A stretch of 64,000 nt of DNA from Hymenopellis radicata (lineage: Eukaryota > Basidiomycota > Agaricomycetes > Agaricales > Physalacriaceae), in contig JADNRX010000018.1 of assembly GCA_015501595.1 (NCBI GenBank), forward strand, positions 62,001 to 126,000, written 5' to 3'. A model generated the notes under the pieces. It worked only from the letters and a program-made list of their open reading frames with translations. It did not search any database and was not told where the DNA came from. The stretch's first letter is position 1; each line of letters starts with the position of its first letter. Position numbers and translations under genes: made by a program. Of the stretch, positions 11,596-22,381 are shown piece by piece.

Positions 11596-12688
11596 CTACT
11601 GCAGATGTTCCTCCAGATACGCCACAAACTTTTGGGCAATACGCTGCTCCTCCCAATCTACCGCGCCTTTCTCCGTCGTTCCAAGTGTGATTGCTTTCTT
11701 GTGCACAGTAACGAACTGTCGCTTTAACCGCTGCAGTTCTGGCAATGTCACATTTCGCCCCGGAAGCATGATCTTCATGGTCAACGTGGGTGTTATGGCC
11801 AGTTGCATTGGCCCGCCAAAAGACCCGGACGATGATTGCTCGGACATGATCGCGGAGACGGTGGCGAGCGTCGTGTTTTCAAGGTTAAGCAGCGCATCCG
11901 TAGGGGCCTTTGTGATCTAGAAGAATGGTAAGAGGAGTGGTGGGAAGCAGGAATAGAATGGACGGACGGAAAGAGTCCCCGAGTTGGGGGGTTTAACATC
12001 GCCGGATATGATGGCTTTCCAAATGTCGGAGGACGGAATACCTTCGTCCGTCCACAAAAGTGTGAACAGAGGAGAGTCCCATCTGACCATAGAAGAAGGC
12101 TCTTCAAATCGTTGAATGAGATTATCTAACCTTTCGGACTGTCAGTTTGGCGCCGGAGACTTGAGCACCGAAACGCACGTCTCGGCTGTGTATCTTTCCC
12201 CCTCCGGTCGCGCTTCATTTCGTGTACGACATTGATCCGGGGTTGATACGACAAAAACCTACTTGAGCGCAAGGTCAACATCAGGCAGTCGAGGAGCAAG
12301 GGTGGCTAACAGTCGCTACACGAACTTTGAACTCCCTTGCCGCGCAGTATATCTGGTACCGGAATCCCTTTATATAATTAGGCGCGTCAAGTATCACTAT
12401 ATTGTTCGGCGATATTTGGCGTTGCAGATTGGTGAACAGGGTCCCTCTAGCTGGCTTTTCCGAGCGACTGTCTGAGAAGTTGAGTACAATCGTACAGCAA
12501 CGAGGAGGATACACACCGTTGTAAGCCGAACGGCTGATATTGAGTGAATGGTCCGAGATGACCACGATTTTGTACGGCGGTCCAGTGTATTCCGGCTCTT
12601 TTAGTTTGGATTCGATAAAGTCCGATATCTGTTGGGCCCGCCGGGTCTTTCCACTACAAGGATATCCAGAGATAGTGATCAAGGCCAT
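11596..12688 (-). CDS. KTI12: Kti12, Elongator/tRNA-modification associated P-loop protein
   Basis: The N-terminus MALITISGYPCSGKTRRAQQI holds the P-loop (GYPCSGKT) of the PSTK/Kti12 ATPases; Kti12 binds Elongator and is needed for wobble-uridine modification. Spliced reading joins ISRSAYN to DSRSEKPARG, then VILDAPNYIKGFRYQIYC, FVVSTPDQCRTRNEARP, ETLDNLIQRFEEP, VRWDSPLFTLLW and the C-terminal LPELQRLKRQFVTVHK. There are four introns, at about 12483-12526, 12250-12310, 12130-12180 and 11921-11970. The tail ends at TAG 11596-11598 with KFVAYLEEHLQ, a usual Kti12 end. The frame is preserved throughout. One acceptor (…CGAAAG) is weak, so that junction is less certain. Confidence 0.9.
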
Positions 12689-13054
12689 CTATGGGGTTGT
12701 ATGTGGGAGGAGGGTATGAAGAAGAGGGATGGGAAATTCAGGATGGTGGTAAAAGCAAAGGGGTGGTGTGGCTGTGCATCAAATTCCCGTCACTGGACGC
12801 AACGCGTGAGGTCTGTGAGGTACCAAGGATCAGCAATCACATGCTTAGACTACTTGCAGAAGCGAAAGCCAAGAATGAACTACTTACTGTAGTCAAGAAT
12901 CCGAACACAAGTTCATCGTGGTTATGAAGAGGAAGATGCGACGTGAGAACGTCAGGATGGGTAGTATCACACCATGTTTGGTAGACTGTAAATGGCAAGT
13001 ATGCTTGTGAAATGCAGCGTCATCTGGGAGGAAGCCGGAAGTTGGGCACGGCAT
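12689..13054. other. Intergenic, nothing recognised
   Basis: About 370 bp between the KTI12 start and the MYND remnant. It probably includes the KTI12 promoter, but I see no distinct motif. Confidence 0.45.
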
Positions 13055-13751
13055 TCACGGAAGGCCTTGAATAGCATGGCATGATAAGTCTCCGTCAATA
13101 CGAGTCAAAGACAATTTGACTGACCTCATGCAGATTGTCGAAGTTGTGTCGAAGTCGGAGGGCACAGTACCGGCGATGCTGAGTTGTCCAATCATTCGTC
13201 TGACATGGGAGTGAGCAGTAGTATCGCAGTCTACACGTAGAATACTTAACACCTGATTTGAATGATTGGAACACTACGCAGAGGTAAATGAGAGGGCTCG
13301 AGAAGAATATCATGGAAGACTTGCCTTGAGCGAGTCACAGACAAGTAGATGGAAACCTGGCGCTTCGAGAATGAATTCAGTACGCCACGGAAAGCCGCGA
13401 GAGCGCGACACCCATGACAGTCCTGGTATCCGCTGTGTCCATCTGTGTTTTGCCCTTCACCAGAGCTTTGAGTACCGTAACGGCATCTTCGAAGCCGAGA
13501 TGGACGTCTCCGTATGGAGGAACAGTAGAGTCGCGATTGCTTGGGATACGAGGATGTTCTCTGGAGATGAGAGAAGGAAGGCTGCAGTGACATCGCCAAT
13601 GGCGCGTTGGAAAGAGTACTCTTTCGCTAAGCTGCATTGACAAGGTTGAGGAGTGGAGCATGCCGCGGCGACGTCGATAACAATCGTGTACTCCGTAGGA
13701 TCGCTGCTGTAGCCGACAGCAATGTCCAAATCCAAAATAGGAAGGTTCCAA
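13055..13751 (-). pseudogene. MYND-finger protein fragment
   Basis: The piece 13095-13313 reads YSTCRLRYYCSLPCQTNDW followed by H and C at MYND spacing, so the C-terminal half of a MYND zinc-binding domain is visible. The first cysteine pair is not. Upstream, 13457-13735 is open in another frame (IVIDVAAACSTPQPCQCSL) with no recognised domain. I could not join these pieces with consistent splice sites, and a MITE begins 35 bp upstream of 13751. I infer a decayed gene. A divergent multi-exon gene is still possible. Confidence 0.5.
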
Positions 13752-13785
13752 TTTTTAGCAGTGTCACGCCCTTTGATTCACTCTA

Positions 13786-14048
13786 CTGTAGAGTTTCGTT
13801 CAATTCGTCAGGCCGTGTGACGTGTGACCGGCCTGACGAAAATTTGATTTCGTCGCGGCGCCGTAGGTGCCGTGACCGGGGAAAATTTTTCGTCATAATA
13901 GCCCGATTCGGTCGATTTTGGAGCCATTTTTCGTCAAATTTGATTGCCAGATTCGTCAGATTTTGGCGCGACCAGTGACACGTGTGACATTTCGTCGATT
14001 TTGGGTCCCTCGTGACCCGTGACCGACGAATTGATTGAAACTCTACAG
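13786..14048. mobile_element. MITE B (TCAATTCGTC subfamily)
   Basis: This 263-bp element starts CTGTAGAGTTTCGTTCAATT and ends with the near-perfect inverse. The TA target duplication is at 13784-13785 and 14049-14050. The interior contains palindromic CGTCAGGCC/GGCCTGACG and repeats of TTTCGTC. The ends and the GTGTGACnTGTGACC motif match elements D and E near 30 kb. It is non-coding. Confidence 0.88.
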
Positions 14049-14226
14049 TATCACAACAATGTCGAGGAGCGTAGGCCGCTAGTCAGGCTCCTGATAGCAG
14101 GACACCTTTTCGATTTTTCGGACCGCTGTCTGTGGCCTATGGTTGCCATAGAGCTCGAGAAGATTTGTGAATAGAAAACGTTTCGATGTCCTATCTATAA
14201 GCTCTAATCGGCCGGTACCCTACTCA

Positions 14227-14427
14227 TCAGGAACGACGATGGACATCGAGGAACGTGTCTAACCAAGTCTCCGCTTTCCGATACAGATTGAGACTTCGTT
14301 GTCGGGCCAAGGGTACCTCCGAAAAATTCGCTCCCAGTATATCTATTCGCCAGGTTAGATCCAACGTTGCGCATCTTATCCTGGATTTTGAATTAAACAT
14401 TAGAAGTTGATCAAGTGTCGCACGCAC
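14227..14427 (-). other. Short open frame of unknown nature
   Basis: A 66-codon frame (TWRIDILGANFSEVPLARQR, then KAETWLDTFLDVHRRS) ends next to a cluster of stops. It looks protein-like in composition but has no recognisable domain or splice partners. It could be a remnant of the same decayed locus as 13055-13751. The rest of 14049-14480 holds nothing I recognise. Confidence 0.2.
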
Positions 14428-14489
14428 GTGCGGTGATGTTCACCTTAAAAGGGTTTACCTCTTACCCTCACGGTCCTCCTTCTGACGCC

Positions 14490-16413
14490 ATGTTCGTCGC
14501 TGTCCTTCTCCTCGGTGCGGGTGCCAGCTATGCCTTCAATCCCACACACTATGCCCCGCCCACGACCACGAACATCTCCTATGTCATGAACGGCACAACG
14601 GACGCGCCTGGTATCTTCAACTCATCACAGACGCCGGACGCGATCTACGGCATTTATAATTGGTGCAATATGCCGCATGTGCGCGCCCGGGAGTACATGT
14701 GAGTAGACGGGATAAATTAGAACGATGTTATCTTATTGTGAGCTACAGAACGCCCTCGGATGAGTATACGCTTGAGTACGTCGAGGTCATACAGAGACAA
14801 TCATAAGCGGACACCATACGGCTCGAACACGTTCTTCAAAGAGGATGTTTCGTGGAGTTGTGAAGGTTCGGGGCCTGTCCATTATGCGAAGAGGTTCGTC
14901 TTATGCTCACTCTTCCTTCCTGCTATCGTGACAATAATGCATTTGCAGTACGACCGGCCCGCGGGTTTCTGAGATTCAGGTGCGATGCTCGTCGTCTTGT
15001 GGAGCACCTCAGGGCTAATGCTATCGATAGTGGCAAGCGTATGGTTCGGCCGAGAACCCTTGGTCGTCGACTGTTGGTCCTGGCTTCGTTGATTCGACGT
15101 GCGTTTCCTTCAAGAAACCTCATATACCTTTGTTCTGACCTTCTCTACTAGTTGTCAGTTTCCACAAATTACCACCGAGGTCTTTGGGACGCGTATATCC
15201 ACGGTGTTGTACGGTCTTACCCGCGCAGTCTTCTTTGCGATTCTGAGACTTGATAACAGGACCTACGCAAAGTCTACGCGCGCCGCCTCGGTCTGAGCTC
15301 CAAACTCGAACACTCTGCGGCGCTTGTGCGCGTCACGAACAATGTTATCACGTCCCAAGTAGCCGGCGGACTCGTCCGTGGGTTGTTCCCTGATACCCTC
15401 AATGCCGAAGTGTACCTCGAACGCGACGGTATTGACTCCTTGGAACCGAGTCTTGATCCATGCGATAATCTGGTGAAGCCTGGCATCACCGACAAAGGCG
15501 CTGGCGACGGTGGAGTTTGGACAGGCCATCTGGAAGCGGCTGCGTCGCTGTATGAGAAGCTCGATGCCGTGTCGGGTATCGACCCCGAGGATACGGCTGG
15601 CTGGCATACCTGGTTTGATCAGTAAGTGACAGCCAACCTACGCATTCAAGTTTTTAAACCTTCGTTCCGTTTCTAGTTATTACGATAATTTGAGTGCCAA
15701 GCAGTGTCATGGTTTCACTCTACCGTGCAGCGTCAACGATACGAGCTTATGTGTAACGCAGGAAGAGGTATGTTTGTTCTCTTCGCTCAGTTCCTGAGGG
15801 AACTTGAATTGGCAGGCGAACAATGTGTATCGTCTGGGAAATTGGGAATACTCGTATATCTACCGCGACTCTGCCAACTCTACGGTGTACAGCACCATGG
15901 TGTTTGGCACGTGGCTACTGGAGCTCAGGGAGCACCTCACCACCGCGAGGAATGGAACGAATCCGGTGAGACGCCGGGTCTTCTAATGCAAATCACCTAC
16001 CTTCTTTGCTCAACTTCGTGGTAGATCAAATACCTTCACAACGTTGGGCACGACGGATCGATATCAGCCCTCCTTGGCTTCCTGCAAGTGGACCATATGG
16101 TTTGGCCTGGGATGTGCGTCTCCGCCTCCCATTGTATTCGGAGCTGATGTATATTCCCCCGTCATTTAGGGGATCTGAAATCGTATTCGAGCTGTATAGC
16201 AAGGACCGCGCGTACTACATTCGCGTGCTCTGGGGCGGCCAGCCGATCGTTACCTCGACGCCTCTTGGAACGCTCGATATGATCGCCGTGGACGAGTTGA
16301 TAGCCTGTATGTGCATTTTTTGATTTGCAGTTCTATACTACATAACGATGTCATTAGATATCGACGATATGGTTGGGACGGGTGCGGAATTATATGGGGC
16401 GTGCAATGCTTGA
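14490..16413 (+). pseudogene. Histidine acid phosphatase-like (branch 2), decayed
   Basis: The start at 14490 encodes a signal peptide (MFVAVLLLGAGASYAF). Further on, EYTLEYVEVIQR should lead into the catalytic RHxxRTP motif. One extra A near 14799 makes it AGA CAA TCA TAA, a frameshift with a stop exactly at the catalytic histidine. Downstream, KRTPYGSNTFF is in the shifted frame. More breaks occur near 15000 and 15255. Later exons are recognisable: LVRVTNNVITSQVAGGL, WTGHLEAAASLYEKL, VNDTSLCVTQEEANNVYRLG and the second catalytic motif HNVGHDGSISALLGFLQ. The end ELYGACNA stops at 16411-16413. It would have been a secreted or vacuolar phosphomonoesterase; as it stands it cannot make the active site. 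Confidence 0.78.
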
Positions 16414-16475
16414 GTTTGAAAGGTGTAGGACTTCGACTCCATGAGTGTATGCGTCACGGTGCCTGACCTCTCAAT

Positions 16476-16570
16476 GCTCGCGTAGCTCAGTGGTAGAGCA
16501 TTGTACTTATGCGGTTATATTACCTCTTGGCAGTATGCAAGGGTCTCCAGTTCAATCCTGGGCGTGAGCA
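16476..16570 (+). tRNA. tRNA-Ile(UAU) with intron
   Basis: The acceptor arms GCTCGCG and CGTGAGC pair (one G-U). The D arm is GCTC-AGTGGTA-GAGC, the anticodon stems TTGTA/TGCAA, and the T arm TCCAG-TTCAATC-CTGGG. The loop C-T-TAT-G gives anticodon UAU, interrupted after position 37 by an intron of about 23 nt. The discriminator is A, and a TTTT terminator follows at about 16572. The fold was drawn by hand. Confidence 0.88.
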
Positions 16571-16977
16571 TGTTTTGCTGCACTAGCAGAGGAGGCTTTT
16601 TGCTCGCCGAATTCAACGTGGATCAGTATGTCATACCCGAGTTAGTAATATACGACAGGCTTAGTTTTGAACCGTTTCTAACGGTCGATCCCACATAGTA
16701 ACCACGTGTGGCGCACGCGCCCCCCACCCACCTTTCCCCACCGCACTTCTTGATGCCACGCGCGTCACGTGAGGGTCACGTGCCGGTATCGAACCTACCT
16801 CTGCCCCGACGTTTCATACGTATCAAAAAAACGCAGTCGAGGTTATCAAAACAGGGTACTCACCACCTATACAACCATCATCACCGTACATGCTTCTCCC
16901 AGTGATGGTTGCAACGCCACACTACTCATTTGCGTTGAAGAAGCTATTCCCACGCCACAAGCGCAGTGCGTATTCAC
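16571..16977. other. Spacer between two tRNA genes
   Basis: About 400 bp with CACGTG-type palindromes near 16703 and 16768-16780. I see no gene. Internal A/B-box promoters of the flanking tRNAs do not need this region. Confidence 0.4.
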
Positions 16978-17083
16978 GGCGCTATAGCCAAGTGGTTACG
17001 GCGACAGATTAGAATGCCGTGATGTCTTGTTAACGTTCATCTGTTCCTCTTTGAGGGCGCAGGTTCAAATCCTGCTGGCGTCG
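16978..17083 (+). tRNA. tRNA-Ser(AGA) with intron
   Basis: Acceptor arms GGCGCTA/TGGCGTC pair. The D arm is GCC-AAGTGGTTAC-GGC, the anticodon stems ACAGA/TCTGT and the loop TT-AGA-A gives anticodon AGA. An intron of roughly 25 nt follows position 37. A long variable arm (TCCTC-TTT-GAGGG), the T arm GCAGG-TTCAAAT-CCTGC and discriminator G all fit tRNA-Ser. A run of five T follows at about 17105. Confidence 0.88.
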
Positions 17084-17542
17084 CTATGAGGTCGTATTCC
17101 GTACATGTTTTTGGAAGTTTCCGCGCGCGATCGATTCCACGCGTCGATAGGACTAAGCTTCGCATGAATAACTCGGGGGGCGCATTGAGCAATGAGAGGC
17201 AAATTTTTGATAGGACTATGCATGGAGTGCAGTATGAGTTGGTGGGTGATGAGGTTTTGAACCTGCATGATAGTGTTGCCGCAAAATGGGGCCCTGAGAG
17301 AAAACAGCGCCACACCAAAAACGGCGCGATCACAAGTCACGGGAATCCCTCGTCCGCTCCTTTTCATTTGTGCTTTCTAGCTAGCCAGCAGATCTCAAAG
17401 ACACAGGAATCGCTTTCGAAAATGCTTGACCGAGCCTCTTTCTTTGCGCTAACTAGCGAATCTCAACGGTTGCCCTGGTGCAGCACACGATGGGACTAGA
17501 GGAGACGAGTCCGCCTCGTTCGAGTTTGCACCAGGACAAGTA

Positions 17543-19125
17543 CTGTAGTAGCACCGGTTCAGTGCTCGCGCTTTCACATTTTGCGCACGGGAAAGATATA
17601 GGATAAGAGAATATTTTTCGAGAACATAAGAGAAAAACACAGAGCAATGGCAGCGGATATCAAGTAGTGAAATGTATAGAGGTAGTACGACAAATAGTAG
17701 AGGTGTCAAGACAGCAAAGCAACGTTCGCAATAGACGAGAGTAAGAATAACGGTGCAAAGTAAATAATGGTAAAAGCAATTGTAACGACTATAATCTAAA
17801 ATTTCTGAGGTGCCCCATAGCGCAGGGCATCTTCAGCCGCATGGCGCGCGCTTCTTGAATGCACGATATCAATACAGCGCTGCGCGAGGAGGTATGCCGG
17901 AGGAATGTACTCCTTGAGCTGTTGCTCCCTTGCCCTTCTCCAGGATTTCCGCTTGGACGCGGCTCGACGTGGAGCGAGCTGCTTAGAAGTTGGCGGAGTG
18001 TGGGCGACGATGGGTACGGTAGAGACCTGTGGCCTGATGGCTGGTGCGTGTGTTTCGGAATCCTCTGCGCATACGGCGACAGCAGGATTAATTTGTAAAG
18101 AAGCCTGAGATGCTCGCCGGCACACTCGAGCAACACTATCCTTGATCTTCTTTCCACTAAACCTCCTCTCCTTCTTCTCAACAAAGTACCCGTTCTTCTC
18201 CACCAGCATGTAGCACCCCTCTGGGACGAGCGACGTTGGATTCCGTACCAAAGGGGACGGTGTGGCAGGGGGGAGATGATAACGCCCTCCAGATTTGATC
18301 TCAAATTTCTTGGGCCTCCCTAGTCTGACGACTGCCTTGGCAGCTCGCACAACGGGCGCGTCCGTTTCCGGTGGGTACGGATTTGACGTCGACACGACGA
18401 AGGGGGATAATAGCGGTCGGGTGATGGGCTGAAGCTTTGTCTTCAATAACTGCTTTAATGTGACTGTGTATCGACGTCAGCAAATGCTAGATAACCTGGC
18501 GGAAAGAAAACGTACCCTTAGGTTTGCCATGAATGTCTTCGATGACGGACGGGGAGTCCCAGTCGACGTAAGCTGCGCGGCGTTCAGGAAACGGCTCGAA
18601 CACTGCAGGTGAAATAGGGACAGAGCCCATAGGTTCGAAACCGTGCATGATCATCATCATAGTATATGTGATGCGAAAGTAGATTGTGCTGGATGTAAGA
18701 TGAACATTGTTGGGAAGGGGTTATATAGGCAGTAGAGCACTGAAACTGTCTTGACTCTTTCATACATGATCGACGCACGTCTCGCGAAGACTGAAGAGGG
18801 GCCATTCCTGAGAGGACTCAGATGGTCGTGAAGAGGGGCCATGTCCTAGAATACGCAGAAATCTCATCGATGCAAGCTAGTGTCGGGGACCCGGACGCGT
18901 CGTTCTAAGCCATAGACTGAGTCGAGAGATGTTGTCAAAGATGGAGACAGCCATGTAATGCCAATGCTTGAGGGACGCCTCCTTATGTCCGGAAGTCCGA
19001 GAGCAGTGCAGTTTGAACACCGGTGAAACCAAGCCCAGGCTGAGACCTTCCAAGAAAGACATGACGGGGAGAGCGAGAAGGTAAGCGCGTGAGAAAGTCA
19101 ACGATCGAGGTCGTCATCGCTGTCA
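17543..19125. repeat. Segmental duplication, copy 1 (direct, partner 53463-55335)
   Basis: From CTGTAGTAGCACC at the left to AATCAACGATCGAGGTC-like sequence at the right, this block is repeated in the same orientation about 36 kb away. It includes the basic-protein gene and its upstream region. Copy 2 is longer mainly because MITE F was inserted after the duplication. Confidence 0.85.
17796..18660 (-). CDS. Basic protein of an uncharacterised paralogous family, member 1
   Basis: There are two exons, 18516-18660 and 17796-18463, giving about 270 residues. The start has several in-frame ATGs (MMIMHGFEPMGSVPISP); the first is at 18660. The acceptor CACAG keeps the frame (KPKVTLKQLLK). The protein is lysine/arginine-rich, with proline-rich linkers and no signal peptide or membrane segment. 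The most conserved part, shared with 53987-54846 and 46181-46887, is a GCYMLVEKNGYFVEKKERR block followed by GKKIKDSVARVCRRAS. The C-terminus has YIPPAYLLAQRCIDIVHSR. I do not recognise the family. The composition suggests nucleic-acid or other anionic binding, which is only inference. It lies 0.7 kb from a six-cysteine secreted protein gene. Confidence 0.75.
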
Positions 19126-19336
19126 AACAGGTTGAAACCAGTTTCAGTGCCGCCCACGGTGAATCGTCTTTCGATGTTCCTTTGTCACACCGCCCCACCG
19201 AAAAGGGGTCTTTCAGCTCTTGCAAAAGAAAATTAAGCCGTGGAGCCACCGAGTCCAACACATACTCAAACATTCGAATCTTGGCACTCCCGAACGGTTG
19301 CAGAAAACGAATATCGACGTGTACTTGTAACTCCAC
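18983..19336 (-). other. Open frame of unknown nature, duplicated at 55189-55440
   Basis: A 117-codon frame (VDIRFLQPFGSAKIRMFEYV, SVAPRLNFLLQELKDPF). Its C-terminal half (SIVDFLTRLPSRS, QTALLSDFRT) recurs at 55189-55440 within the duplicated block. There is no recognised domain and the upstream parts differ between copies. It may be a remnant. Confidence 0.25.
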
Positions 19337-19371
19337 ATTGATAACCTATGCCATTGTACGAACATTGACGT

Positions 19372-19805
19372 TCAAGCTGATTTGGATGATGCTTTCTCAA
19401 TAAGCCAGCATCCTCCAACCTCGACATCGTTCTAAAATGAACAGCATCAGTGATGTTCTGCCTTGGCTAGCCCGAAAACGTACAGAGGTATATCTAACCT
19501 CGCCGGAACAACAATATCTGTCTTGGACGATTCCCCACCCTCCGACGTGGCAGACGTAAGAACTGTACACCTTGAGGAATCGGGTGTGAAAACCTGCGCA
19601 ATCGGAGACCAGGGAGATATGTTACAAAAGAGACACTCCAGCAGGCATATCTGTATCCTGGACCTCTCCCGCTTGGCGTCATGCCATTGTATGCGTTGTC
19701 GCAGTCGTACTGGACGGCATCGGTCGCTGGTGCGCTGGGAGCGGCGACAACCGTGCTGAGAGCAGCGGCCACGAGTGGAACAACGGCGAGGGCATTGAAA
19801 TGCAT
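19372..19805 (-). CDS. Six-cysteine small secreted protein, member 1
   Basis: There are three exons, 19626-19805, 19499-19570 and 19372-19431, with both introns in phase 0, giving 103 residues. Residues 1-22 are a clear signal peptide (MHFNALAVVPLVAAALS, cleavage near AAP). The mature chain has six cysteines in the order C, C, C, CC, C: YDCDNAYNG, YRYACW, SSYVCHV, DRYCCSGE and VGGCW. The same exon boundaries and cysteine order recur at 45074 and 46967 and in broken copies at 41172 and 47621. Function unknown. Secretion is predicted; three disulfides are inferred. The first intron uses the acceptor CCTCAAG, since an earlier CAG would break the frame. Confidence 0.8.
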
Positions 19806-20359
19806 AATCCAGTTAAGGTGACAGAGTACAGAGCAAGTCCTTGCTGCTCAAAGACCAGAAATGGAGAGCCCTCTTATACTCCTCATTGAACGATCGACCC
19901 ACACCACGGCGGCAGTCGGGAAGGAAGGTTTCCAAGTCGGTGCCAGAGATTAGCCTCGAATCCCCTATAGTTACATATGCCGCTGATAACAGAATGGATT
20001 TTAAAGGTGGATCGTCGAACAGGTAGCATGTGGACGCCCGGATTCGCATTACGAGCGGAAACGGTAATGCGCAACCAGCCACATCCCAGAGGAAGACGTG
20101 AAGGTCCGAGCAGAGGGCCACTTTAGCCGACGGAGTAACAGCTCGCCTCAGGCAAGAATATTAATAGCCGCGGAGGTTAAGGAAGGTAAAGGACGAGGCA
20201 TTACACAGATAGCAACATGAGGGGTGAGTACAGAGTTGAGCGCGGCAGCTTCGGGCGAGCGGCGGGAAGTGCCGAGGCCACGTGCTTGTAACGCGAGGCC
20301 TGATGCCGTAAACTCGACATTCACCATCAGTGGCATCACCGCAGCAAACCACCAACCAA
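19806..20359. other. Intergenic, nothing recognised
   Basis: The first 70 bp resemble the upstream region of the secreted-protein copy at 41172, so duplication included the promoter. The rest shows no supported feature. Confidence 0.45.
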
Positions 20360-21420
20360 ATGAGCTGCTCAGAGCAAAGTACATCTGTCGTTGAAGCAAA
20401 TGTTGGCCGTTTACAAAAACTGATTTCCTTAACTGACAGGAAATCTTGTAGGGCACCATCAATCGGTCTAATCTCTCTAATTACTCTGATGCCGAAATAC
20501 GAGAGCTTACATTGAAAGCTGTTTCCTATCGCTTCGATGAAAGCGGGACTTCACTTTCCTCTGCAGCGGCGCTACTATCCCATGACCTCGTGACGAAACA
20601 GATATCCGTCGATGGTTCGCATGTACCTGGAGACGAAATCTCCTCTATGGAGTTGGCAGACTCTCTAGGGATACGTGTACCAAAGATCCACCGGGTTGTA
20701 CCCAACGCCGTGTTCCCATCAAGCTGCCAAATTGTAATGGATAGAATTTACGGTGTCACGCTGGAGGAAGCATGGGCAGATCTTGGGTGGTGGTCCACAC
20801 TAAAAGTTGCGTGGCAGCTTCGCTGCTACGTCAACAAAATGCGTAGCGTCACGTCCATTACTGCCGGAGGGCTCGCCTCTGGCTCTGCTCATTGTATGGC
20901 ATGGGCTTTGGACGTCTACGGGCCGGAGCTACACGCGTCGCCCTCGAATCTCCGCGACTATATGAACTGGTGGCTGCAAAATCCACAGCCTACCATCTCC
21001 GGTCTTGAAATCAAGCCCTTCCCGTACTTCGTGTTTTCCCATCTCGACCTGCACATGGGTAACATGATTATCGATGAGCAGAAAAATCTATGGCTGATCG
21101 ACTGGGGCCAGTCTGGTTATTATCCCGTATTCATGGAGTATGCACGATTTCGCTTCAAGAAGAACAGAGTACTCGCAAGTGACGGAACGGGCTCTATAGC
21201 GCGCTGGAAGCAGCGGTTGCGTTTCTGGCGATGGAGGCTGTTTAGGTGGATAGCGGTTGGGCATTACTCATGGGAGGCCAGAGCCCTTGCAGTGATTGGT
21301 AACCGGAGTACTAGACACGCTAGGGCGCGCAAGGGCTTTCCAAGCGAGCGCGCAACTCGAGAAGCGGCGCGTCGTGCCGCTCGAGAGTCTATCAATTCAG
21401 CTCGACTCGTGGACACTTGA
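20360..21420 (+). CDS. APH/choline-kinase-like phosphotransferase
   Basis: The main exon is open to 21420. It has the aminoglycoside-phosphotransferase-type kinase signature: the catalytic loop FSHLDLHMGNMIIDE (D and N in H-x-D-x4-N spacing) and the metal-binding LIDWGQSGYYPVFMEYA. Upstream, CQIVMDRIYGVTLEEAW is the hinge region usual for fungal members. These proteins are widespread in agaricomycetes and their substrates are mostly unknown. The start is uncertain: I propose a short first exon at 20360 (MSCSEQSTSVV) spliced to GTINRSNLSNY near 20453, because the long frame has no good ATG before its conserved part. The C-terminus is unusually Arg/Ala-rich (about 21310-21400). It seems intact. 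Confidence 0.75.
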
Positions 21421-21629
21421 TTTTTTCTTACCACATACTCGTCTGAATCACGTTCAGCTTCTTGGACTGTATTTCCTTCCTTTCCTCATTGCATTTGGCT
21501 GGGTTTTGACGTATTTGTAAATAGCAGGCAGTACTACATACTAGTAGTACATTTCAAGTTATTGTTTCACTTCTCACTGTGATTCTCCCATTCTTCAAAA
21601 TTATACACATTGCGAGTTCGACGCATAAT

Positions 21630-22381
21630 TCAAGCGTCGTCTGGCACTGAAGTAAAGCATGATCAGTGTGAATGGTCGTGAGCACAATCGGCCCCGAGAC
21701 ACACCGAAAAAAATTCCCCGGATAAGCCCTTCAAATCCTGGGCCGTACTTGGATACAGAAACTCCATGCGCCGGGTAATAATATTGGATGGCATTCCAAG
21801 TTTCCTGCGTGGCTTCGGTGGGAAGCCACCCAAGTTCAGCAAAGCGTTGTATAACACAGAACGTCCAGTACGCGCAACCTTCATGGTGATCCGTGAATCG
21901 ATAGCAGTCGAGGTGTTCCTAATGAACGATGAGCGGACGAACCATACAGGATGGTGATGGAACATACCACCATCATGTAAGAGATGATATGTTGCACAGT
22001 GACAGCACCCGTGAAGGCGAAGGTCAAAGTATTCACGCTGCTCCAAGTGCTGGAATATCCCACATGCTTCAAGTATACAGTGCCTTCGTACTGCGAAGAC
22101 TCTCCGGACTGTATATCGAATCGGATAGCAGTTTCAGTGGCTGTGCCTATAAGGTTCGGGCATTGGAGGAAGAAAGCCCAATGATTCCCAGGTGGCCTGG
22201 ATACAGCATCTCTATCATCGTCGCTGTTGTTCTCGATATCGCTGTTGTCGGTATCACAGGGATACGCAACCACATGGATCGCCAGGGGCGTCGCCGGGAG
22301 GTAGATGGCTTGTATCGCCTCTGCGAAGTTTTCGGTATCCCATCGCCACGATTCGTTTAATCTCTGGTCGAATGTGGCCAT
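21630..22381 (-). CDS. DUF7770-like protein
   Basis: Exon 1 starts at 22381 (MATFDQRLNESWRWD) and includes IHVVAYPCD, GNHWAFFLQCP and RFDIQSGES. A GTATGT...CATTAG intron (about 21907-21951) leads to EHLDCYRFTDHHEGCAYWTF and RFAELGWLPTEA. A last short intron gives VPDDA and a stop at 21630-21632; without it the frame would end at 21601. The spaced pattern 'HW', 'DI.SG', 'C.YW' recalls the fungal DUF7770 domain, but this is recollection without a search. No signal peptide or membrane segment is seen. The function of the family is unknown. Confidence 0.6.

Noticed and set aside
13786..14048. The stretch of TTTCGTC repeats as a regulatory array
   Set aside because: It is the interior of a MITE with clear inverted ends and TA duplications.
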